Assembly: GCA_020002185.1 (NCBI GenBank)
Contig: CM034539.1
Location: 310,001-374,000 of the forward strand
Length of the DNA stretch: 64,000 nucleotides
Source: Paraescarpia echinospica
Lineage: Eukaryota; Annelida; Polychaeta; Sabellida; Siboglinidae
Direction of reading: 5' to 3'
This document shows, in pieces, positions 50,732-64,000 of this stretch. The position numbers and the translations under genes are program-made. Below the pieces are notes generated by a model. It did no database searches, had not been told where the DNA came from, and saw only the letters and a program-made list of their open reading frames with translations. Numbering within the stretch: the stretch's first letter is position 1; the number at the start of each line of letters is the position of its first letter.

Positions 50732-51731
50732 NNNNNNNNNNNNNNNNNNNNNNNNNNNNNNNNNNNNNNNNNNNNNNNNNNNNNNNNNNNNNNNNNNNNN
50801 NNNNNNNNNNNNNNNNNNNNNNNNNNNNNNNNNNNNNNNNNNNNNNNNNNNNNNNNNNNNNNNNNNNNNNNNNNNNNNNNNNNNNNNNNNNNNNNNNNNN
50901 NNNNNNNNNNNNNNNNNNNNNNNNNNNNNNNNNNNNNNNNNNNNNNNNNNNNNNNNNNNNNNNNNNNNNNNNNNNNNNNNNNNNNNNNNNNNNNNNNNNN
51001 NNNNNNNNNNNNNNNNNNNNNNNNNNNNNNNNNNNNNNNNNNNNNNNNNNNNNNNNNNNNNNNNNNNNNNNNNNNNNNNNNNNNNNNNNNNNNNNNNNNN
51101 NNNNNNNNNNNNNNNNNNNNNNNNNNNNNNNNNNNNNNNNNNNNNNNNNNNNNNNNNNNNNNNNNNNNNNNNNNNNNNNNNNNNNNNNNNNNNNNNNNNN
51201 NNNNNNNNNNNNNNNNNNNNNNNNNNNNNNNNNNNNNNNNNNNNNNNNNNNNNNNNNNNNNNNNNNNNNNNNNNNNNNNNNNNNNNNNNNNNNNNNNNNN
51301 NNNNNNNNNNNNNNNNNNNNNNNNNNNNNNNNNNNNNNNNNNNNNNNNNNNNNNNNNNNNNNNNNNNNNNNNNNNNNNNNNNNNNNNNNNNNNNNNNNNN
51401 NNNNNNNNNNNNNNNNNNNNNNNNNNNNNNNNNNNNNNNNNNNNNNNNNNNNNNNNNNNNNNNNNNNNNNNNNNNNNNNNNNNNNNNNNNNNNNNNNNNN
51501 NNNNNNNNNNNNNNNNNNNNNNNNNNNNNNNNNNNNNNNNNNNNNNNNNNNNNNNNNNNNNNNNNNNNNNNNNNNNNNNNNNNNNNNNNNNNNNNNNNNN
51601 NNNNNNNNNNNNNNNNNNNNNNNNNNNNNNNNNNNNNNNNNNNNNNNNNNNNNNNNNNNNNNNNNNNNNNNNNNNNNNNNNNNNNNNNNNNNNNNNNNNN
51701 NNNNNNNNNNNNNNNNNNNNNNNNNNNNNNN
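50732..51731. other. Assembly gap of exactly 1000 N
   Basis: A run of 1000 N, the usual placeholder for a scaffold gap of unknown size. The satellite is on opposite strands on either side. Open frames spanning it are meaningless. Confidence 0.99.
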
Positions 51732-51739
51732 ATTGATGA

Positions 51740-54720
51740 CCTGCATGTTACAAATGTTCACGAAGGCTAGCCTGATGTCAAGCTACACCCATAACTAGAT
51801 TAACCACAAAAGGGTATGTATGTTACCCTTTCATCTCCGTCACGTAAGTTACACGAAAATTGTACGTAAGTTATGGGTGTGAAAACTCATTCCAATTTGA
51901 TGTTTTATCTTGTCTAATGCAGTAGTTCATTCAGTATTCACAAAACATACATGTCCCATGTCAAAGTGATCGAAACAAAATGACGCATATCACTCCAAAA
52001 CGGTATTTTCAAGTGCACTCTTTGGGCGGACGGATCCTTAATGTGGTCTTACCCCAAACTGATGTCCTGCATGTTACAAATCTTCACGAAGGCTAGTCTG
52101 AATTCAAGCAACACCCATAAATAGATTAACCACAAAGGGGAACGTAAGTTACGCTTACATCTCCGTCACGTAAGTTACAAGAAAATTGTATGTAAGTTAT
52201 GGGTGTGAAAACTCATTCCCATTTGATGTTTTATCTTATCTAATGCAGTAGTACATTCAGTGTTCACAAAACATACATGTTCCATGTGAAAATTATAGAA
52301 ACAAAATCACGCATATCACTACAAAACGGTATTTTCAAGTGCATTCTTTGGGCGGACGGATCCTTAATGTGGTCTTACTCCAAATTGATATCCTGCATGT
52401 TACAAATCTTCACGAAGGTTAGTCTGATATCAAGCAACAACCATAACTAGATTAACCACAAAGGGGAGTGTGTGTTACCCTTTCATCTCCGTCACGTAAG
52501 TTACACGAAAATTGTACGTAAGTTATGGGTGTGAAAACTCATTCCCATTTGATGTTTTATAATGTCTAATCCAGTAATACATTCAGTATTCACAAAAGAA
52601 ACATGTCCCATGTCAAAGTGATTGAAAAAAAATTTCGCATATCTCTCCAAAACGGTATTTTCAAGTGCTCTCTTTGGGCGGAATGATCCTTAATGTGGTC
52701 TTACCTCTAATTGATGACCTGCATGTTACAAATCTTCACGAAGGCTAGTCTGATATCAACCAACACCCATCAATAGATTAACCACAAAGGGGAACGTAAG
52801 TTACGCTTACATCTCCGTCACGTAAGTTACAAGAAAATTGTACGTAAATTATGGGTGTGAAAACTCATTCCAATTTGATGTTTTATCTTGTCTAATGCAG
52901 TAGTACATTCAGTATTCACAAAAAAAAATGTCCCATGTCAAAATGATCCAAAAAAATTCACACATATCACTCCAAAACTGTATTTTCAAGTGCATTCTTT
53001 GGGCGGACGGATCCTTAATGTGGTCTTACCCCAAATTTATGTCCTGCATGTTACAAATCTTCACGAAGGCTAGTCTGATGTCAAGCTACACCCATAACTA
53101 GATTAGCCACAAAAGGGAATGTATGTTACCCTTTCATCTCCGTCACGTAATTTACACGAAAATTGTACGTATGTTATGGGAGTGAAAACTCATTCCCATT
53201 TGATGTTTTATCTTGTCTAATGCAGTAGTACATTCAGTATTCACAAAACTCACATGTCCCATGTCAAAGTGATCGAAACAAAATTACGCATATCACTCCA
53301 AAACGGTATTTTCAAGTGCACTGTTTGGGCGGACGGATCCTTAATGTGGTCTTACCCCAAACTGATGTCCTGCATGTTACAAATCTTCACGAAGGCTAGT
53401 CTGAATTCAAGCAACACCCATAAATAGATTAACGACAAAGGGGAACGTAAGTTACGCTTACATCTCCGTCACGTAAGTTACAAGAAAATTGTATGTAAGT
53501 TATGGGTGTGAAAACTCATTCCCATTTGATGTTTTATCTTATCTAATGCAGTAGTACATTCAGTGTTCACAAAACATACATGTTCCATGTGAAAATTATA
53601 GAAACAAAATCACGCATATCACTACAAAACGGTATTTTCAAGTGCATTCTTTGGGCGGACGGATCCTTAATGTGGTCTTACTCCAAATTGATATCCTGCA
53701 TGTTACAAATCTTCACGAAGGCTAGTCTGATATCAAGCAACAACCATAACAAGATTAACCACAAAGGGGAGTGTGTGTTACCCTTTCATCTCCGTCACGT
53801 AAGTTACACGAAAATTGTACGTAAGTTATGGGTGTGAAAACTTATTCCCATTTGATGCTTTATCTTGTCTAAACCAGTAATATATTCAGTATTCACAAAA
53901 GAAATATGTCCTATGTCAAAGTGATCGAAAAGAAATTACACATATCACTCCAAAACGGTATTTTCAAGTATACTCTTTGGGCGGACGGATCCTTAATGTG
54001 GTCTTACCCCAAACTGATGTCCTGCATGTTACAAATCTTCACGAAGGCTAGTCTGATATCAAGCAACACCCATAACTAGATTAGCCACAAAAGGGAATGT
54101 ATGTTACCCTTTCATCTCCGTCACGTAAGTTACACGAAAATTGTACGTAAGTTATGGGTGTGAAAACTCATTCCCATTTGATGTTTTATCTTGTCTAATG
54201 CAGAAGTACATTCAGTATTCAAAAAAGAAACATGTCCCATGTCAAAGTGATCGAAGAACATTTACGCATATCACTCCAAAACGGTATTTTCAAGTGCACT
54301 CTTTGGGCGGAATGATCCTTAATGTGGTCTTACCTCAAATTGATGACCTGCATGTTACAAATATTTATGAAGGCTAGTCTGATGTCAAGCTACACCCATA
54401 ACTAGATTAACCACAAATGGGAATGTATGTTACCCTTTCATCTCCGTCACGTAAGTTACACGAAAATTGTACGTAAGATATGGGTGTGAAAACTCATTCC
54501 CATTTGATGTTTTATCTTGTCTAATGCAGTAGTACATTCAGTATTCACACAAAAAACATGTCCCATGTCAAAGTGATCGAAACAAATTCACGCATATCAC
54601 TCCAAAACGGTATTTCCAAGTGCATTCTTTGGGCGGACGGATCCTTAATGTGGTCTTACTCCAAATTGATATCCTGCATGTTACAAATCTTCACGAAGGC
54701 TAGTCTGATATCAAGCAACA
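51740..54720 (-). repeat. ~3 kb inverted-part block, copy A
   Basis: Matches 60864-63844 at a constant offset of about 9,124 bp (28 monomers). Shared private variants include agggtatgta at 51811, cgtcacgtaatttac at 53141 and acaaatatttatgaagg near 54357. Divergence begins near 54720 (cccgtcaatag against cccataaatag). Confidence 0.8.
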
Positions 54721-57700
54721 CCCGTCAATAGATTAACCACAAAAGGGAATGTATGTTACCCTTTCATCTCCGTCACGTAAGTTACACGAAAATTGTACGT
54801 AAGTTATGGGTGTGAAAACTCATTCCCATTTGATGTTTTATAATGTCTAATCCAGTAATACATTCAGTATTCACAAAAGAAACATGTCCCATGTCAAAGT
54901 GATTGAAAAAAAATTTCGCATATCTCTCCAAAACGGTATTTTCAAGTGCTCTCTTTGGGCGGAATGATCCTTAATGTGGTCTTACCTCAAATTGATGACC
55001 TGCATGTTACAAATCTTCACGAAGGCTAGTCTGATATCAACCAACACCCATCAATAGATTAACCACAAAGGGGAACGTAAGTTACGCTTACATCTCCGTC
55101 ACGTAAGTTACAAGAAAATTGTACGTAAATTATGGGTGTGAAAACTCATTCCAATTTGATGTTTTATCTTGTCTAATGCAGTAGTACATTCAGTATTCAC
55201 AAAACAAAAATGTCCCATGTCAAAATGATCCAAAAAAATTCACACATATCACTCCAAAACGGTATTTTCAAGTGCATTCTTTGGGCGGACGGATCCTTAA
55301 TGTGGTCTTACCCCAAATTTATGTCCTGCATGTTACAAATCTTCACGAAGGCTAGTCTGATGTCAAGCTACACCCATAACTAGATTAGCCACAAAAGGGA
55401 ATGTATGTTACCCTTTCATCTCCGTCACGTAAGTTACACGAAAATTGTACGTAAGTTATGGGTGTGAAAACTCATTCCCATTTGATGTTTTATCTTGTCT
55501 AATGCAGTAGTACATTCAGTATTCACAAAACTCACATGTCCCATGTCAAAGTGATCGAAACAAAATTACGCATATCACTCCAAAACGGTATTTTCAAGTG
55601 CACTGTTTGGGCGGACGGATCCTTAATGTGGTCTTACCCCAAACTGATGTCCTGCATGTTACAAATCTTCACGAAGGCTAGTCTGAATTCAAGCAACACC
55701 CATAAATAGATTAACGACAAAGGGGAACGTAAGTTACGCTTACATCTCCGTCACGTAAGTTACAAGAAAATTGTATGTAAGTTATGGGTGTGAAAACTCA
55801 TTCCCATTTGATGTTTTATCTTATCTAATGCAGTAGTACATTCAGTGTTCACAAAACATACATGTTCCATGTGAAAATTATAGAAACAAAATCACGCATA
55901 TCACTACAAAACGGTATTTTCAAGTGCATTCTTTGGGCGGACGGATCCTTAATGTGGTCTTACTCCAAAATGATATCCTGCATGTTACAAATCTTCACGA
56001 AGGCTAGTCTGATATCAAGCAACAACCATAACAAGATTAACCACAAAGGGGAGTGTGTGTTACCCTTTCATCTCCGTCACGTAAGTTACACGAAAATTGT
56101 ACGTAAGTTATGGGTGTGAAAACTTATTCCCATTTGATGCTTTATCTTGTCTAAACCAGTAATATATTCAGTATTCACAAAAGAAACATGTCCTATGTCA
56201 AAGTGATCGAAAAGAAATTAAACATATCACTCCAAAACGGTATTTTCAAATATACTCTTTGGGCGGACGGATCCTTAATGTGGTCTTACCCCAAACTGAT
56301 GTCCTGCATGTTACAAATCTTCACGAAGGCTAGTCTGATATCAAGCAACACCCATAACTAGATTAGGCACAAAAGGGAATGTATGTTACCCTTTCATCTC
56401 CGTCACGTAAGTTACAAGAAAATTGTACGTACATTATGGGTGAAAAACACATTCTAATTTGATGTTTTATCTTGTCTAACGCAGTAGTACATTCAGTATT
56501 CACAAAACAAAAATGTCCCATGTCAAAGAGATCGAAAAAAATTCACACATATCACTCCAAAACGGTATTTTCAAGTGCATTCTTTGGACGGACGGATCCT
56601 TAATGTGGTCTTACCCCAAATTTATGTCCTGCATGTTACAAATCTTCACGAAGGCTAGTCTGAATTCAAGCAACACCCATAAATAGATTAACCACAAAGG
56701 GGAACGTAAGTTACGCTTACATCTCCGTCACGTAAGTTACAAGAACATTGTACGTAAGTTATGGGTGTGAAAACTCATTCCCATTTGATGTTTTATAATG
56801 TCTAATCCAGTAATACATTCAGTATTCACAAAAGAAACATGTCCCATGTCAAAGTGATTGAAAAAAAATTTCGCATATCTCTCCAAAACGGTATTTTCAA
56901 GTGCTCTCTTTGGGCGGAATGATCCTTAATGTGGTCTTACCTCAAATTGATGACCTGCATGTTACAAATCTTCACGAAGGCTAGTCTGATATCAAGCAAC
57001 ACCCATCAATAGATTAACCACAAAGGGGAACGTAAGTTACGCTTACATCTCCGTCACGTAAGTTACAAGAAAATTGTACGTAAATTATGGGTGTGAAAAC
57101 TCATTCCAATTTGATGTTTTATCTTGTCTAATGCAGTAGTACATTCAGTATTCACAAAACAAAAATGTCCCATGTCAAAATGATCCAAAAAAATTCACAC
57201 ATATCACTCCAAAACTGTATTTTCAAGTGCATTCTTTGGGCGGACGGATCCTTAATGTGGTCTTACCCCAAATTTATGTCCTGCATGTTACAAATCTTCA
57301 CGAAGGCTAGTCTGATGTCAAGCTACACCCATAACTAGATTAGCCACAAAAGGGAATGTATGTTACCCTTTCATCTCCGTCACGTAAGTTACACGAAAAT
57401 TGTACGTATGTTATGGGAGTGAAAACTCATTCCCATTTGATGTTTTATCTTGTCTAATGCAGTAGTACATTCAGTATTCACAAAACTCACATGTCCCATG
57501 TCAAAGTGATCGAAACAAAATTACGCATATCACTCCAAAACGGTATTTTCAAGTGCACTCTTTGGGCGGACGGATCCTTAATGTGGTCTTACACCAAACT
57601 GATGTCCTGCATATTACAAATCTTCACGAAGGCTAGTCTGAATTCAAGCAACACCCATAAATAGATTAACGACAAAGGGGAACGTAAGTTACGCTTACAT

Positions 57701-60700
57701 CTCCGTCACGTAAGTTACAAGAAAATTGTATGTAAGTTATGGGTGTGAAAACTCATTCCCATTTGATGTTTTATCTTATCTAATGCAGTAGTACATTCAG
57801 TGTTCACAAAACATACATGTTCCATGTGAAAATTATAGAAACAAAATCACGCATATCACTACAAAACGGTATTTTCAAGTGCATTCTTTGGGCGGACGGA
57901 TCCTTAATGTGGTCTTACTCCAAATTGATATCCTGCATGTTACAAATCTTAACGAAGGCTAGTCTGATATCAAGCAACAACCATAACAAGATTAACCACA
58001 AAGGGGAGTGTGTGTTACCCTTTCATCTCCGTCACGTAAGTTACACGAAAATTGTACGTAAGTTATGGGTGTGAAAACTTATTCCCATTTGATGCTTTAT
58101 CTTGTCTAAACCAGTAATATATTCAGTATTCACAAAAGAAACATGTCCTATGTCAAAGTGATCGAAAAGAAATTACGCATATCACTCCAAAACGGTATTT
58201 TCAAGTATACTCTTTGGGCGGACGGATCCTTAATGTTGTCTTACCCCAAACTGATGTCCTGCATGTTACAAATCTTCACGAAGGCTAGTCTGATATCAAG
58301 CAACACCCATAACTAGATTAGGCACAAAAGGGAATGTATGTTACCCTTTCATCTCCGTCACGTAAGTTACACGAAAATTGTACGTAAGTTATGGGTGTGA
58401 AAACTCATTCCCATTTGATGTTTTATCTTGTCTAATGCAGAAGTACATTCAGTATTCACAAAAGAAACATGTCCCATGTCAAAGTGATCGAAGAACATTT
58501 ACGCATATCACTCCAAAACGGTATTTTCAAGTGCACTCTTTGGGCGGAATGATCCTTAATGTGGTCTTACCTCAAATTGATGACCTGCATGTTACAAATA
58601 TTTATGAAGGCTAGTCTGATGTCAAGCTACACCCATAACTAGATTAACCACAAATGGGAATGTATGTTACCCTTTCATCTCCGTCACGTAAGTTACACGA
58701 AAATTGTACGTAAGATATGGGTGTGAAAACTCATTCCCATTTGATGTTTTATCTTGTCTAATGCAGTAGTACATTCAGTATTCACACAAAAACATGTCCC
58801 ATGTCAAAGTGATCGAAACAAATTCACGCATATCACTCCAAAACGGTATTTCCAAGTGCATTCTTTGGGCGGACGGATCCTTAATGTGGTCTTACCCCAA
58901 ATTGATATCCTGCATGTTACAAATCTTCACGAAGGCTAGTCTGAATTCAAGCAACACCCATAAATAGATTAACCACAAAGGGGAACGTAAGTTACGCTTA
59001 CATCTCCGTCACGTAAGTTACAAGAACATTGTACGTAAGTTATGGGTGTGAAAACTCATTCCCATTTGATGTTTTATCTTGTCTAATGCAGTAGTACATT
59101 CAGTATTCACACAAAAAACATGTCCCATGTCAAAGTGATCGAAACAAATTCACGCATATCACTCCAAAACGGTATTTTCAAGTGCATTCTTTGGGCGGAC
59201 GGATCCTTAATGTGGTCTTACTCCAAATTGATATCCTGCATGTTACAAATCTTCACGAAGGCTAGTCTGATATCAAGCAACACCCATCAATAGATTAACC
59301 ACAAAGGGGAACGTAAGTTACGCTTACATCTCCGTCACGTAAGTTACAAGAAAATTGTACGTAAATTATGGGTGTGAAAACACATTCCAATTTGATGCTT
59401 TATCTTGTCTAAACCAGTAATATATTCAGTATTCACAAAAGAAACATGTCCTATGTCAAAGTGATCGAAAAGAATTTACACATATCACTCCAAAACGGTA
59501 TTTTCAAGTATACTCTTTGGGCGGACGGATCCTTAATGTGGTCTTACCCCAAACTGATGTCCTGCATGTTACAAATCTTCACGAAGGCTAGTCTGATATC
59601 AAGCAACACCCATAACTAGATTAGCCACAAAAGGGAATGTATGTTACCCTTTCATCTCCGTCACGTAAGTTACACGAAAATTGTACGTAAGTTATGGGTG
59701 TGAAAACTCATTCCCATTTGATGTTTTATCTTGTCTAATGCAGAAGTACATTCAGTATTCACAAAAGAAACATGTCCCATGTCAAAGTGATCGAAGAACA
59801 TTTACGCATATCACTCCAAAACGGTATTTTCAAGTGCATTCTTTGGGCGGACGATCCTTAATGTGGTCTTACTCCAAATTGATATCCTGCATGTTACAAA
59901 TCTTCACGAAGGCTAGTCTGATATCAAGCAACAACCATAACTAGATTAACCACAAATGGGAATGTATGTTACCCTTTCATCTCCGTCACGTAAGTTACAC
60001 GAAAATTGTACGTAAGTTATGGGTGTGAAAACTCATTCCCATTTGATGTTTTATCTTGTCTAATGCAGTAGTACATTCAGTATTCACAAAAGAAACATGT
60101 CCCATGTCAAAGTGATCGAAGAAAATTTACGCATATCACTCCAAAACGGTATTTTCAAGTGCTCTCTTTGGGCGGACGGATCCTTAATGTGGTCTTATCC
60201 CAAATTGATGACCTGCATGTTACAAATCTTCACGAAGGCTAGCCTGATGTCAAGCTACACCCATAACTAGATTAACCACAAAAGGGAATGTATGTTACCC
60301 TTTCATCTCCGTCACGTAAGTTACACGAAAATTGTACGTAAGTTATGGGTGTGAAAACTCATTCCCATTTGATGTTTTATCTTGTCTAATCCAGTAATAC
60401 ATTCAGTATTCACAAAAGAAACATGTCCCATGTCAAAGTGATTGAAAAACAAATTCGCATATCTCTCCAAAACGGTATTTTCAAGTGCTCTCTTTGGGCG
60501 GAATAATCCTTAATGTGGTCTTACCTCAAATTGATGACCTGCATGTTACAAAACTTTATGAAGGCTAGTCTGATGTCAAGCTCCACCCATAACTAGATTA
60601 ACCACAAATGGGAATGTATGTTACCCTTTCATCTCCGTCACGTAAGTTACACGAAAATTGTACGTAAGTTATGGGTGTGAAAACTCATTCCAATTTGATG

Positions 60701-60863
60701 TTTTATCTTGTCTAATGCAGTAGTACATTCAGTATTCACAAAAGAAACATGTCCCATGTCAAAGTGATCGAAGAAAATTTACGCATATCAATCCAAAACG
60801 GTATTTTCAAGTGCACTCTTTGGGCGGACGGATCCTTAATGTGGTCTTATCCCAAATTGATGA

Positions 60864-63844
60864 CCTGCATGTTACAAATCTTCACGAAGGCTAGCCTGAT
60901 GTCAAGCTACACCCATAACTAGATTAACCACAAAAGGGTATGTATGTTACCCTTTCATCTCCGTCACGTAAGTTACACGAAAATTGTACGTAAGTTATGG
61001 GTGTGAAAACTCATTCCAATTTGATGTTTTATCTTGTCTAATGCAGTAGTTCATTCAGTATTCACAAAACATACATGTCCCATGTCAAAGTGATCGAAAC
61101 AAAATGACGCATATCACTCCAAAACGGTATTTTCAAGTGCACTCTTTGGGCGGACGGATCCTTAATGTGGTCTTACCCCAAACTGATGTCCTGCATGTTA
61201 CAAATCTTCACGAAGGCTAGTCTGAATTCAAGCAACACCCATAAATAGATTAACCACAAAGGGGAACGTAAGTTACGCTTACATCTCCGTCACGTAAGTT
61301 ACAAGAAAATTGTACGTAAGTTATGGGTGTGAAAACTCATTCCCATTTGATGTTTTATCTTATCTAATGCAGTAGTACATTCAGTGTTCACAAAACATAC
61401 ATGTTCCATGTGAAAATTATAGAAACAAAATCACGCATATCACTACAAAACGGTATTTTCAAGTGCACTCTTTGGGCGGACGGATCCTTAATGTGGTCTT
61501 ACTCCAAATTGATATCCTGCATGTTACAAATCTTCACGAAGGCTAGTCTGATATCAAGCAACAACCATAACTAGATGAACCACAAAGGGGAGTGTGTGTT
61601 ACCCTTTCATCTCCGTCACGTAAGTTACACGAAAATTGTACGTAAGTTATTGGTGTGAAAACTCATTCCCATTTGATGTTTTATAATGTCTAATCCAGTA
61701 ATACATTCAGTATTCACAAAAGAAACATGTCCCATGTCAAAGTGATTGAAAAAAAATTTCGCATATCTCTCCAAAACGGTATTTTCAAGTGCTCTCTTTG
61801 GGCGGAATGATCCTTAATGTGGTCTTACCTCTAATTGATGACCTGCATGTTACAAATCTTCACGAAGGCTAGTCTGATATCAACCAACACCCATCAATAG
61901 ATTAACCACAAAGGGGAACGTAAGTTACGCTTACATCTCCGTCACGTAAGTTACAAGAAAATTGTACGTAAATTATGGGTGTGAAAACTCATTCCAATTT
62001 GATGTTTTATCTTGTCTAATGCAGTAGTACATTCAGTATTCACAAAACAAAAATGTCCCATGTCAAAATGATCCAAAAAAATTCACACATATCACTCCAA
62101 AACGGTATTTTCAAGTGCATTCTTTGGGCGGACGGATCCTTAATGTGGTCTTACCCCAAATTTATGTCCTGCATGTTACAAATCTTCACGAAGGCTAGTC
62201 TGATGTCAAGCTACACCCATAACTAGATTAGCCACAAAAGGGAATGTATGTTACCCTTTCATCTCCGTCACGTAATTTACACGAAAATTGTACGTATGTT
62301 ATGGGAGTGAAAACTCATTCCCATTTGATGTTTTATCTTGTCTAATGCAGTAGTACATTCAGTATTCACAAAACTCACATGTCCCATGTCAAAGTGATCG
62401 AAACAAAATTACGCATATCACTCCAAAACGGTATTTTCAAGTGCACTCTTTGGGCGGACGGATCCTTAATGTGGTCTTACCCCAAACTGATGTCCTGCAT
62501 GTTACAAATCTTCACGAAGGCTAGTCTGAATTCAAGCAACACCCATAAATAGATTAACGACAAAGGGGAACGTAAGTTACGCTTACATCTCCGTCACGTA
62601 AGTTACAAGAAAATTGTATGTAAGTTATGGGTGTGAAAACTCATTCCCATTTGATGTTTTATCTTATCTAATGCAGTAGTACATTCAGTGTTCACAAAAC
62701 ATACATGTTCCATGTGAAAATTATAGAAACAAAATCACGCATATCACTACAAAACGGTATTTTCAAGTGCATTCTTTGGGCGGACGGATCCTTAATGTGG
62801 TCTTACTCCAAATTGATATCCTGCATGTTACAAATCTTCACGAAGGCTAGTCTGATATCAAGCAACAACCATAACAAGATTAACCACAAAGGGGAGTGTG
62901 TGTTACCCTTTCATCTCCGTCACGTAAGTTACACGAAAATTGTACGTAAGTTATGGGTGTGAAAACTTATTCCCATTTGATGCTTTATCTTGTCTAAACC
63001 AGTAATATATTCAGTATTCACAAAAGAAACATGTCCTATGTCAAAGTGATCGAAAAGAAATTACACATATCACTCCAAAACGGTATTTTCAAGTATACTC
63101 TTTGGGCGGACGGATCCTTAATGTGGTCTTACCCCAAACTGATGTCCTGCATGTTACAAATCTTCACGAAGGCTAGTCTGATATCAAGCAACACCCATAA
63201 CTAGATTAACCACAAAAGGGAATGTATGTTACCCTTTCATCTCCGTCACGTAAGTTACACGAAAATTGTACGTAAGTTATGGGTGTGAAAACTCATTCCC
63301 ATTTGATGTTTTATCTTGTCTAATGCAGAAGTACATTCAGTATTCACAAAAGAAACATGTCCCATGTCAAAGTGATCGAAGAACATTTACGCATATCACT
63401 CCAAAACGGTATTTTCAAGTGCACTCTTTGGGCGGAATGATCCTTAATGTGGTCTTACCTCAAATTGATGACCTGCATGTTACAAATATTTATGAAGGCT
63501 AGTCTGATGTCAAGCTACACCCATGACTAGATTAACCACAAATGGGAATGTATGTTACCCTTTCATCTCCGTCACGTAAGTTACACGAAAATTGTACGTA
63601 AGATATGGGTGTGAAAACTCATTCCCATTTGATGTTTTATCTTGTCTAATGCAGTAGTACATTCAGTATTCACACAAAAAACATGTCCCATGTCAAAGTG
63701 ATCGAAACAAATTCACGCATATCACTCCAAAACGGTATTTCCAAGTGCATTCTTTGGGCGGACGGATCCTTAATGTGGTCTTACTCCAAATTGATATCCT
63801 GCATGTTACAAATCTTCACGAAGGCTAGTCTGATATCAAGCAAC
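60864..63844 (-). repeat. ~3 kb inverted-part block, copy B
   Basis: Second copy of 51740-54720, with the same variants at 60935, 62266 and near 63481. Confidence 0.8.
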
Positions 63845-64000
63845 ACCCATAAATAGATTAACCACAAAGGGGAACGTAAGTTACGCTTACATCTCCGTCA
63901 CGTAAGTTACAAGAACATTGTACGTAAGTTATGGGTGTGAAAACTCATTCCCATTTGATGTTTTATAATGTCTAATCCAGTAATACATTCAGTATTCACA

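Larger units (their letters stand above)
51732..64000 (-). repeat. 326 bp satellite array, inverted part (~38 monomers)
   Basis: Same monomer as 9882-50731 but on the minus strand, recognised by reversed landmarks such as cctgcatgttacaaatcttc and catctccgtcacgtaagtta. The same three tail types occur. Repeated plus-strand frames of 78-87 codons (for example starting at 54141, 58378 and 63266, or 53580, 55862, 57817 and 62705) are separated by whole numbers of monomers and are shadows. The array is cut by the window end. Confidence 0.97.

Noticed and set aside
50532..51770. Long open frames of 336-409 codons across the N run
   Set aside because: Almost all codons are N; they are artefacts of the gap.

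Overview
This window is animal nuclear DNA, most likely from a marine invertebrate, though the species cannot be named from the sequence. The evidence is a gene with a GT-AG intron, TATA box and AATAAA signal, many micro- and minisatellites, a mobile element with target-site duplication, more than 50 kb of tandem satellite, and a 1000-N scaffold gap. There are no bacterial-type operons, rRNA, tRNA or CRISPR arrays.

Positions 1-1400 hold a palindromic (foldback/MITE-like) element at about 1-355, then AT-rich DNA with one doubtful small ORF. From about 1405 to 9883 there is a tandem array of a ~390 bp non-coding repeat carrying GGAT/GGAA tracts. It is interrupted by a ~6.96 kb DNA transposon at 2023-8979. 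The insertion is well defined: perfect 35 bp terminal inverted repeats, an ACAG target duplication on both sides, and an uninterrupted copy of the target site at about 9470-9490.

The transposon is built from two long inverted arms (about 2023-4094 and 6765-8979). Each arm has, from outside in, a subterminal array of a CCGCTAGGTGGCGC-like motif that closely resembles a CTCF site, a TATA promoter with two CACGTG boxes, and one copy of a two-exon gene for an unrecognised protein with three candidate zinc-binding motifs. The gene copies point towards each other. The left copy has an early nonsense codon and the right copy has lost its C-terminal end. In both, exon 1 changes reading frame just before its second zinc motif; a 65 bp mini-intron, -1 frameshifting or old decay could explain this. 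The centre (4350-6765) holds a duplicated 3' end, microsatellite, a 24 bp minisatellite, a split ~50 bp minisatellite enclosing a fragment of a related zinc-finger exon, and a ~175 bp direct duplication. No transposase was recognised, so the element is probably non-autonomous or belongs to a poorly known class.

From about 9882 to the end the window is one satellite family with a ~326 bp monomer, head to tail on one strand up to 50731 (about 125 copies) and on the opposite strand from 51732 to 64000 (about 38 copies). The two parts are separated by exactly 1000 N. Monomer variants recur in long blocks offset by whole numbers of monomers, and several short stretches are peppered with indels that look like unpolished assembly. 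No gene is supported inside the satellite; the short ORFs there are repeated shadows of the monomer.
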